Shown piece by piece: positions 55,765-64,000 of a DNA stretch of 64,000 nt (position 1 is its first letter; every line of letters starts with the position of its first letter). A program made the translations under genes and the position numbers. The notes under the pieces are model-generated. The model searched no databases, was not told the origin of the DNA, and worked only from the letters and a program-made list of their open reading frames with translations. The stretch spans positions 434,001 to 498,000 of the forward strand of contig CALYDD020000313.1 in NCBI GenBank assembly GCA_944472135.2, read 5' to 3'. Source of the DNA: Trichobilharzia regenti (taxonomy: Eukaryota > Platyhelminthes > Trematoda > Strigeidida > Schistosomatidae).

Positions 55765-57000
55765 TTAATAATAATAATCTACTTTATTCCAAAATCAGTA
55801 CTTATAATACAGAATGGAATTCTCAGCCTTTGTCACAACACCTTGCATCTGATTTACTCAAAATATAAATAAAACTAAAAATTAAACAAAAGTAACCAGA
55901 GGAATTCGTCCACGCTTACGATCTAAACTCAAAAATATTCTAAGCATGAATTGAGATCATTGAATATAATAATAATAATAACAGCGAGTTTGTTTCAAAC
56001 AGTATTGTGGGTTCAGTTTGGAAACTTTATCATTATTATTGGATCTAATGTTCTGTTGATATAGTATAGTGAAGGAAATTCAAAATTAGCAGTTATAACT
56101 AGCTTAACCTATGTTCACACTTATGAAAAAAAATTGATAGGATTATAAATATAAGAAATACAATAACAATACAGTTTGATGTTGTAAGGGTGGAGGAAAT
56201 GGTTTATTTAGTAGTGCAAAGAAGGTTAGTTGGTTCATGCCTGACACTATTTTCATCGCATAAAGTACGTGCTAAATATGGTATAGTGGAATTTTTATAC
56301 TTGGACGTACGTGGATAAAGTCTTCTAAAAAGACTTCTTGTTTTACCTGAAGAGGAGACACAGGGTTGGAGCTGCGGGTGCTGTGGTGGATGCTTACAGT
56401 CTGACAAAATTCCTTTAGCAAATTTGTTGCATGACATCAAGTGCCTATCATCAATGACAGTGTCAACGATATGGCCCAATGGGATACCGCTCGCCCTACT
56501 GACAGTCAGTCTTCAGAGTTCTATGAAGTATGACATAGTCTTTTTTTACGCAATCCAAGAAAGAATAAGTAAGGGTGATCAGTAAAGACGAATAGGTAAG
56601 ATGCACGATTTGACGAACTGTAAGAGGAGGGCTTGAGTTATAGCCGAGTGCCTCAACTTCTTAATGTAAAAAGTCAGACGAAATATTCTTTTAGAAATCG
56701 CTAAGACATGGGGAGACCAGGATAGGTCAGTATAAAGAAATAATCCAAGATACTTAACTTCAGGCTTGATTTCTGTATCATTATCATCAATTCTGCAAGG
56801 GTCATAGGAACCAACAGCTTCATTTAACTTTCGTTTACATCGGAAATTGAAATTAACAGTCTGACTTTTGGAAGGATTTAGTTTAAGGCCATTAGAAGAA
56901 GAAGACCATTTGCTGACTCCTGATAGAAAGCTGTTCATCTTAGTAGAGTCTAGCTTGCAGTTAACAAACATTGAAATAGTTAGATCGTCCGCATAATTAA
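55765..57000 (-). pseudogene. ATT-tailed LINE, reverse-transcriptase end
   Basis: The minus strand encodes YADDLTISM at 56996-56970 (the catalytic box), then VSKWSSSNGLKLNPSKSQ-type sequence (one extra Ser here), PEVKYLGLFLYTDLSW and IKKLRHSAITQALLLQFVKS, a CR1/Jockey-like palm-thumb region, then the C-terminus and 3' non-coding region ending in TTATTATTATT. The frame breaks just upstream of the box. It is a different LINE family from the one at 43670. Confidence 0.8.
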
Positions 57001-57280
57001 AAAAAGTTCATCAGGCAATGTTCTCTATTCAACTGGTTCGTCCGGTTCGTCTTGATTTCCTTTTTCATTTTCACTGGGTGACAGGTTGTCAGTCAGTTTT
57101 TTTGTACAGGCCAAATATGGTTAATCCTTTCCTGTCGGCTATCTGTCTGATCGTCAGAATAGTCTTTTATGATTTTTTGCCTATTACCCAAAAATAATCC
57201 CTCTATCTTTATTGATTTCCTTGCCATTATCATCATCATCATTATTATTTTCCCCTTTCTATGATTTTATAATAATATAG

Positions 57281-57525
57281 TGAATACAGAATTTATTGAT
57301 AACTCCTTGAATATAATTAGTGCACTTCAATCAAGAGTGATAGAAGCAGAGGAGAATTTCAAAAATATTGAACAGCTAATGTCACAATGGCGTAAAATAC
57401 CCCTATTTCAAGGAAAAGAACGTAAATACGATTGTTATCTCCCCTTGGAAGATCGTATTACTATAAGAAATGCTAGATTTAAAGAAGTTGATGTGGTTGG
57501 TAAGAAAATACATGAATTAATTAAG
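57281..57525 (+). CDS. Axonemal dynein heavy chain (gene 2), tail exon
   Basis: Completes a Val codon with the last base of the previous exon (giving TWENVNTEFIDNSLN) and encodes IISALQSRVIEAEENFKNIE, SQWRKIPLF, and LEDRITIRNARFKEVDVVG KKIHELIK. This corresponds to the DHC_N1 region just before the linker. Acceptor AATATAG ends at 57280 (weak pyrimidine tract); donor GTAGGT starts at 57526; the 3' junction is phase 0. Confidence 0.9.
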
Positions 57526-57560
57526 GTAGGTAACATGATACTATATATATATATATTGAT

Positions 57561-58677
57561 GTGGTTGTGTACTCTGAGCTGGATAGTTAATTTCCTAAGC
57601 TTTGATCGCCCCTTACTAGGCGACATCTTCAGCGGATACTTCTATTTGAATTGAAGTGAGCTTCTGGATTTCTCCACGAGTTTATTAGTCAGTCATCTCT
57701 CCTGGTGGGTGACCTTAAACGTGACTCTCCGGACGTTTTTGTGTGTTTTCACACTTTGGTCTAGGTTACTTGTATTGGAACTGATTGTTGCTTTGACTTG
57801 AACTTTGACCCTTTGTGTGTGAGTGTGTGTGAGGTTTCTTTCTTATCGGTTGATAAATTTTGTCTATCTCAATGTGTCTATTGATTGATGATTCAATGGA
57901 ATGCCAAACTTCTAAGAATTCTCAGAGAAATGACACAGAAAATCGCCTTACCATATATACAGGATATCTCAGAAATCACTACAAGACTCTTCAAACCTTG
58001 ACGAGGAATTGACGTAGTACACAAACCAACAAAATCACTTCACTCAATTCTATGTTAACCAAAAGACTCAACAGCGAAAGAAGATAAAACCAGTGTCATC
58101 TACAAAATAAATTGTAACAACTGCGAAAAACACTACATTAGCCAAAGTGGACGTCCCCTTCGTCTGTGTATCCACGAACATAAGCTAGCCGTCAAAAGAC
58201 ATCATATCCACTCCCTCATATAACTCACTACACACAGACAACCATGGACATCAATTCGACTGGGACAACCAACGTTCAAATATTAGACAGAGGAAACAAC
58301 AGGAATGCTAGAGAATTCTTAGAAGCCAGCCTGGTATTCAAGTGAATCACCAATCAATAGACACATCGAGATAGACAAAATTTATCAACCGATAAGAAAG
58401 AAACCTCACACACACTCACACACAAAGGGTCAAAGTTCAAGTCAAAGCAACAATCAGTTCCAATACAAGTAACCTAGACCAAAGTGTGAAAACACACAAA
58501 AACGTCCGGAGAGTCACGTTTAAGGTCACCCACCAGGAGAGATGACTGACTAATAAACTCGTGGAGAAATCCAGAAGCTCACTTCAATTCAAATAGAAGT
58601 ATCCGCTGAAGATGTCGCCTAGTAAGGGGCGATCAAAGCTTAGGAAATTAACTATCCAACTCAGAGAACACAACCAC
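57561..58677. mobile_element. Fold-back PLE of the second family
   Basis: Arms 57561-57895 and 58343-58677 (335 bases each) pair in inverted orientation without net length change and with few mismatches. The loop holds a broken nuclease region of the YFDD-type PLE (ILDRGNN, AREFLEAS), matching 14450-14860. Each arm contains a hammerhead-like segment. It starts 35 bases after the dynein donor at 57526, next to a TA repeat. Confidence 0.85.
58603..58645 (+). ncRNA. Hammerhead-like segment in PLE arm, degenerate
   Basis: CTGAAGA is followed by a possible stem II (TCGCC pairing with GGCGA) and then TCAAAG where GAAA is expected. Its mirror image lies at about 57593-57635. Hammerheads are known in PLE terminal repeats; this one lacks an intact GAAA box. 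Confidence 0.4.
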
Positions 58678-58739
58678 CGCTGATTGGTAGTTAGTGGTGC
58701 TTAAAGTTTAACTCTGCCCTTTTCTCCTACACTGAATGT

Positions 58740-59100
58740 AGTACATTTCGATATTGATTTCGGAGTTATGAAATCTTGTCTTGCTCAGTTGATCCTAACT
58801 TTGACATCATTACCTGTGCAGCCTATAGTTGAGACAATTCTCACTAAGTAGGAGGAAGAGATGACTCTCTTTAGATTTCAGGAGTTGACTGGTGCTTGTT
58901 CTTGTTGTCAGTAAGATGTCTTCATCATCTCTCTTTTCCATGTATTTTCACTCGAAATTATTTCTTCACAAGCTTTTGTGTTAAACTGTTAGTTTTAGAG
59001 TTTCCATGACATTGGACATAAATTAGCCACGATGTCCACGTCTTCTTATTGTCATATTGTCGGCCTAATATTCCTATTTAATTTAGACATTCTCCTTAAT
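58740..59100 (-). mobile_element. LINE fragment, decayed
   Basis: Resembles 25640-25900 and 61540-61830 in the same order (TTGACATCATTACCTGTGCAG; CTAAGTAGGAGGAAGAG), with no open frame left. Confidence 0.5.
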
Positions 59101-59158
59101 TTGTAAAACAATCCAAATTATTTTAGTATACAATTGGTGGATGGTGGCTAGCAGTGGA

Positions 59159-59203
59159 ATCCAAGATGCGCATTTCGTCCTATTTGGGACTCGTCAGCTG
59201 GAT
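59159..59203 (-). ncRNA. Hammerhead ribozyme, intact core (left arm)
   Basis: Mirror of the right-arm ribozyme: helix I ATCCAG/TTGGAT, core CTGACGA, stem II GTCC/GGAC, GAAA, helix III palindrome ATGCGCAT and C at the cleavage position. All invariant core residues are present. Confidence 0.8.
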
Positions 59204-59567
59204 GTACCTGCATTTCTCAGTGAGTGATGATGTTCCCACCGAGGCTCGAACACAGTACCCATAGTTTCAAACGCCAAAGTGTTATCCACTAGACCACTTG
59301 GGCCACGAGAGCCACCTCTTGTGCAACGGGTCAAATTAATTATTGAATTGAATTCTTGATTTCCCGTCGATTGATTGGACCGAAGTGCTCGGTCTCAGGT
59401 TGACGGGAAAATCAAGAATTCAATTCAATAATTAATTTGACCCGTTGCACAAGAGGTGGCTCTCGTGGCCCAAGTGGTCTAGTGGATAACGCTTTGGCGT
59501 TTGAAACTATGGGTACTGTGTTCGAGCCTCGGTGGGAACATCATCACTCACTGAGAAATGCAGGTAC

Positions 59568-59612
59568 ATCCAGCTGACGAGTCCCAAATAGGACGAAATG
59601 CGCATCTTGGAT
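59568..59612 (+). ncRNA. Hammerhead ribozyme, intact core (right arm)
   Basis: Helix I ATCCAG (59568-59573) with TTGGAT (59607-59612), core CTGACGA (59574-59580), stem II GTCC/GGAC, GAAA (59595-59598), short helix III ATGCGCAT and C at 59606 before the cut. This matches the well-known schistosome satellite hammerhead. In RNA made across both arms, the long hairpin would compete with ribozyme folding. Confidence 0.85.
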
Positions 59613-59775
59613 TCCACTGCTAGCCACCATCCAACAATTGTATCCTAACTAAATGCCCGGACATCGTCGAAGCATCTGCACAAGAAGTCGACATGTCAAC
59701 CTGAGACGGAGCGCTTCGGTCCAATCAATCAACGGGAAAATCAAGAATTCAATTCAATAACCAAATTATTTTAGT

Positions 59776-61010
59776 TAGTAAAAAGGAGCTCACTAAGAAC
59801 TGTAAGTGTTTTCTTCATTTTGTTGAAGAATTCCATAGCGTTTAGTTGCCTTTATCTGGTGGTTATTTGACATAACTGTATGGTTGAAACAATAAGAAAT
59901 GCAAAAGAGTTTAAACAGCATTTTAATGAATAGAAGTTCCGGTAGCCCAGTGACTTAATCAGCCTGCTAGACCTGAACTTTAACCACACTATCTGTTGAT
60001 TCTTTAGCCTGTCAAACCTAACTTCGTGGCCAGGCTGTTCTCGACATCGTCTCAACTATTGAAAGGAGAGTATAACACTTCCGGCTGCCTAAGGGTATAT
60101 CTATTATTGATGATATGAAGAGATTATAGAGATACATAATCACACCACACCACAATACTTCAGCTGAGCTCTCGTTCTTTGAAAATCCAATTGTCTACCA
60201 TGTGCTTCAATCCACACAGATAAACCAATTGATCAATGAAGGTTAGATTGATTTGACAAACTTCAGATCAAATGTTTGATTACTGTATATGAATAAGAGA
60301 TTGATTAGAGTTACTAAAACATGCGAATGCTGGGGAAGATCGATAGAATAACTGGTATTTTTGGATCAAGGTTGTTTATTACTAAAGATTTCCGAAGTAG
60401 GATTGGTTCTATCCTCTCACCTTTCCTGATCGATCGTCCTATATCTTTTTGATTTCTTAAAAAATCTTCTATCTAACCACCTTCTGCATTAAGAAGTTAA
60501 AACAATCAGGAATCATTCAACCCCCCCGTCTCACTTCTAAAATTTATTGATTCTTGCATCTTACCTATTGTATTTTACCGCTCTCTGTTAGTCATTCCTG
60601 GTCAACTCAAGAAAGGCTATTGTCATACTGGGAAGAGTATTAAAGGTTGTCAGTAGGGCTAATGGTATACCATTTAGTCAGCTAGTTACTACTGCGAGAA
60701 ATAGTCGAAATCCATATTGTCTAACTCTCAACATCGTTTCTATTCGTAACTTTCCCTGCCTTACGTCTTATCAGATAGAACCCTAGAAGTCATTATTTAA
60801 GATTATTTGCTCACTCGTACAACTAAATAAAAAGATACTCAACGATACCCTATTCGGTCAGCATACTGTGAGATATAGGGGTAACGTTAAGCGGGAAACC
60901 TACAATTCACTATGCTATTAGCAAAATGATTGACTCTTTTATCCTTTCCTATTTGTATCACATGAGTACTGTTTGGAAATAAAGCATTATTATAAATTCC
61001 TTTAATTCCT
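59776..61010. other. Intronic sequence, nothing recognised
   Basis: No coding frame or repeat that I can identify in about 1.2 kb of gene 2 intron. Confidence 0.35.
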
Positions 61011-61014
61011 AGAG

Positions 61015-62200
61015 GGACATACGGCTTCAGCCGCGCGTCTCCATTACGTTCGGTTCTCTAACAACGTTTCCACCTGGCTCCACATCTGCCCGCATGCTTT
61101 CACTTACTCTTCACATGACCTCCTCCGTGTCACCCTCGCACTGACCACCAACTCGTCGCTTCTCATTCGGGTTCCACCCGACAGCTTGTCCAGTGACAGC
61201 ACTTGATAGTTTTCTTAGAGTATGACCACCAATCTACCTCCATTTCTTCCTGCATATTTGTTGCACAATCACTTCCGGGTTGGTTCTCTCCCAGAGATCC
61301 CTGTCGCTCATCGTTTCTGGCTTGCCATCTCATCTTGAGTATTGAGCGAAGGCAGATGTTGATGAAGGTCTCTAGTTTGTTCGACGTGCCCTTCGTGACT
61401 CGCCAAGCCTATGATCCATATAGTAAGTAGCACTGACTTCATAGTGGAGTTGAAAATCCGGATTTTGCTTTTTATGCTGAGTGCTGTTGATCTCCTCCAC
61501 ACAGACTTGAGAGAAATGAAGTCATTCCTTGCCTTCCCGATCCTCACTTTGATATCCTCGTCAGTTCCGTCCGTCTGTAGTTGAAACGATGCCTCCCAGG
61601 TGAGTAGGTAAAGGAGGTTGTTTCTTTCAAATTCCTCCCATTCATGCTGGCTGATTGTTGTCTGTTGTCGTTGTTGCTGCTGTTGGTGTTGGCCAGGAAT
61701 CTTCGTCACCTCTTTTTTCTCTATGTTCACCTGAAGTCCCATCTTCTCTGTATGCTTCTTTTATCCCCAATTTGTTGCTTTCCACTTGCATATCTTCCAG
61801 TTTGTGGGAAATCAGACATATATCATCGGCGAAGTCCGAATCCTCCAAGTTTTTTGTGCGAGTCCATTTTATGCCTGTTTCCTCATTACCCGCTGTCTGT
61901 CGCATTATCCAGTTTACCGCAATCAGAAAAATCATTGGAGATAGTAGTGGGCAGCCAGCTCGTCTTACTCCCGTCTTCACTTCTTCGAAGGATTCCGTAA
62001 GTTTCTTGTTGTGGATTACTTGGCATGCAGCGTTGTCGTACAACTGCTGGATGAGATGTATAATTGTTAGTGGCACCCTGTAATAGCGAGGTAGTTTCCG
62101 AATCACCTCTCGATCGACGCTGTCTGCTGAAGGACTTTTCAAAGTCGATGAGGTTTAGATAGATAGCTGACTGCCATTCCAAGCTCTGGAGTTGAAAATT
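61015..62200 (-). pseudogene. LINE, reverse transcriptase to 3' end
   Basis: Minus strand: AIYLNLIDFEKSFSRQRR (about 62170-62110), VPLTIIHLIQQLYDNAACQV, VRRAGCPLLSPMIF, then NLEDSDFADDICLISHKLED at about 61840-61780 (an intact FADD catalytic box), MGLQVNIEKKEVTKIP, and the C-terminal region to about 61310, followed by the 3' end at 61015. Two frame changes are visible. Same family as 43670 but better preserved at the catalytic box. Confidence 0.85.
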
Positions 62201-62316
62201 GTCATTATTGTTGTCATTTTTAAATAGTTGCCTAACTCCCCCCCCCCGGGTCGATAATGAAATCCGCCATTATTTCATGTATTCTTTTATTTAAATGTTA
62301 CTTTTCTTTTTTTTAG

Positions 62317-62502
62317 CGAAATCAAGAATTATACCGTGCAAATCCATCAAGTCCTGATTGGAATGCATATTTGGAATCAGCTGAATATGTCATTATTGAA
62401 GGCTTGATTGATACAGTCTGTTGTAGCCTGATGTATTTATCAACGCATACAGAAAAAATGAAAGTGGAATTACCAATTATGGAGACAAAATTAGATTTAG
62501 CA
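62317..62502 (+). CDS. Axonemal dynein heavy chain (gene 2), tail exon
   Basis: The exon encodes 62 residues: RNQELYRANPSSPDWNAYLE, then YVIIEGLIDTVCCSLMYLST and ETKLDLA. This matches the DHC_N1 motif (L)FxADPSSxxWxxY and the following helix. Acceptor CTTTTTTTTAG ends at 62316; donor GTAAGT starts at 62503; both junctions are phase 0 and join exon 57281-57525 exactly. The gene continues rightward. Confidence 0.92.
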
Positions 62503-63009
62503 GTAAGTTACATACATTTATTTATGGTACTATATACTACTGATTGTGTGATATAAGTAGTTGAATGACACTCACTGAAATTAACGAGTAGTGTTTTTCT
62601 GGCTAACCACATCAGATGGTCATTTTGCTCGTTATACTCTGGGTTTATCAGCTCACAGGGTCGAATTCGCTCAGTACAAGCGAATTCTGACTAGCTACTT
62701 GGAAGAAGAATTGATAATACAGGGAGTCGATTTGCTATGTGTGAATTCCATTCAGCATTCCGCTGCATTTTGATGGGGGATTTTCGTCTGAGACTGTTTA
62801 ACTGTTTCTTTTCCACAGAATTTATTTTTGATATTCTCAACAATTAACAATTTTGTACCAGTATCTTTTAATACTGTTAACGACACTGGAGGCTTTCCTA
62901 TAAGGAAATAAGGTTTCAAGTTTGAGCTTTTAGGTTTCAGTAGCGATTATGCCTTTTTGCGGGATGGGGTTGCTAGTATCAGGCACAACCTCTTTTTATC
63001 GTTTGATGA

Positions 63010-63130
63010 TAGATCTGTGTAAGTTAGAGAGCTATGGAAAATAAGCTGTGAGTACTGGACAACAGTTTTGTTCCACTTTGGAACTTGTCGTCAGTATGCA
63101 CTCACTTGGATTCAAACCCATGATTGTATT
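63010..63130 (-). mobile_element. Hammerhead-type SINE (family 2), worn fragment
   Basis: Reversed tail start and ribozyme-like segment (GAGTACTGGACAACAG; GGAACTTGTCGTCAG), then a trace of the tRNA head. 62503-63009 shows only a remnant of the other SINE body near 62970. Confidence 0.45.
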
Positions 63131-63332
63131 TACTATTGGCTAAGCAAAGTTTAGGATTGTGTCGCTTGTGAGTCGAATCCGGGCCACCTGTGTAGTGGAA
63201 CACAATTCTACTATTGAACCAATGACGTACAATACTGAAGACTGCTTTCTGTGAATCATTTGCTACAATTTGTTAATTAGTTTCTAAGTGTGTGTTCTGA
63301 ACTGACTAACGTCTTACGATGTATCTGGATAG

Positions 63333-63415
63333 GAAGAAATCAGTCCCAAGTTACATTTCCCAAAACGTTTGATTATGTCTCTAACTTTGGCAAAGACTGA
63401 ATTACAGAGATATGA
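63333..63415 (+). CDS. Possible dynein gene 2 exon, tentative
   Basis: After AG at 63331-63332, a phase-0 frame reads EEISPKLHFPKRLIMSL and continues open. SPKLHFP can be laid against the heavy-chain motif that follows ETKLDLA-like sequence, but the rest does not obviously fit. The pyrimidine tract is poor, and the 3' boundary (GTGTGA near 63420) is weak. Confidence 0.25.
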
Positions 63416-63594
63416 GTACGTGTGACAACCTGTGAGTGAACTCGAAATTCTCTAGTTGCAATATGCAGATGAATGTTAACATGAATAAAACTTCTTCCAA
63501 ACCACGCGTAACATTCTGTTCATTTACAGGAATTTTAGGGTAAATAGTAACCTGAAGCCCAATCTTCCCTCTAGTATGGTCCTACTACTAACTA

Positions 63595-63675
63595 AGCCGG
63601 GTTCAAGAGTCTGCCTTGGCCGGGAGTCGAACCGTGACCGCATGCGCGGTTGGCAAGCTGGACTGCCGACGCACA
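63595..63675 (-). mobile_element. tRNA-headed SINE, head fragment
   Basis: Reversed head with B box GAGTCGAACCGTGACCG and GCTGGACTGCCGACGC. The body is not recognised. Confidence 0.5.
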
Positions 63676-63754
63676 TGTTATTGGTGTACAGGTTATTATT
63701 ACTTCAATGTTAAAATGATTCCCCAATAGGGTTATACTCTACCACAACTGTACC

Positions 63755-64000
63755 TTTGTTGTTCCCTTGGGTTCCCAGTGGAACATACGGCTTCAACAAC
63801 CCATCTCCACTTTGTTCAATTTTCTGTTGTCCCTTTTAGCTGGGCTCATGATCGCTCATAATCTCTCATCTCCACCAACTCACATGATCTCCACAACGTT
63901 ACACTCGGATGCCCCACTCTTCGGTTCCCATCCGGGTTCCACTCGAATGATCACCATGGCGTGCGATGTCATTCAATGGTCCCCTTAGTGTGTGCTGAAT
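63755..64000 (-). mobile_element. LINE 3' end running off the window
   Basis: Matches the 3' end at 61015-61200 (GTGGAACATACGGCTTC; CATCCGGGTTCCACTCGAATG), minus strand, continuing past the window. Confidence 0.65.

Larger units (their letters stand above)
59128..59760. mobile_element. Sm-alpha-like SINE, near-perfect head-to-head dimer with target duplication
   Basis: CCAAATTATTTTAGT flanks the unit at 59113-59127 and 59761-59775. Inside, arms of about 240 bases (59131-59368 and 59402-59640) are inverted copies with very few differences; the loop is 33 bases. Each arm carries a tRNA-like head (A box TGGTCTAGTGG, B box GTTCGAGCC) and a hammerhead with an intact core. The right copy continues into a tail with GGAGCGCTTCGGTCC and CAATCAACGGG. 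The loop is the reversed form of the same tail, so sequence runs tail to head at the join. Confidence 0.9.

Overview
This window is AT-rich, repeat-laden animal DNA that reads as a blood-fluke (Schistosoma-type trematode) chromosome. Four things point there. There are Sm-alpha-like tRNA-headed SINEs carrying the schistosome hammerhead ribozyme. There is a very high load of Penelope-like elements (PLEs, reverse transcriptase plus GIY-YIG nuclease). There are SR-type non-LTR reverse transcriptases. The host gene has small exons separated by multi-kilobase introns packed with repeats. No bacterial feature is present. Species cannot be fixed from the sequence alone.

Host genes. Two axonemal dynein heavy-chain genes lie head to tail on the + strand. 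Gene 1 enters from the left at the end of AAA4 and runs through five exons (2497-2658, 4123-7217, 12333-12644, 18892-19383, 29260-29823). These encode the stalk and microtubule-binding domain, AAA5, AAA6 and the C-terminal domain, ending in a stop codon, with a polyadenylation signal at 29980. Its sequence is of the outer-arm beta type (DNAH9/11/17-like). Every intron is phase 0, but the large exon carries a one-base frameshift near 6440. Gene 2 is seen only as tail (DHC_N1) exons at 42103-42365, 46400-46468, 48834-49279, 57281-57525 and 62317-62502; it leaves the window on the right. About 490 expected upstream residues of gene 2 were not found.

Mobile DNA fills nearly everything else. PLEs of at least two families occur, several as fold-back structures whose terminal sequences lie in inverted orientation around a short coding remnant. 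The most striking is a 2.9-kb near-perfect palindrome at 21598-24517. Two tRNA-headed, hammerhead-bearing SINE families recur as head-to-head inverted dimers flanked by one target-site duplication. Other elements are a 2.6-kb LTR retrotransposon coding only gag-protease (53083-55696), solo LTRs, two broken Merlin DNA transposons, SR/RTE/CR1-like LINE fragments, further tRNA SINEs, and AT or TAA microsatellites at element edges.

How it fits together. The only host function readable here is ciliary or flagellar motility through axonemal dynein. The repeats sit in the introns and the intergenic gap, often within tens of bases of splice sites. The parts most worth a second look are the inverted hammerhead SINE dimers, the second SINE family with a conserved altered ribozyme core, the PLE palindrome, the gag-only LTR element, and the tandem dyneins with their single-base lesion.
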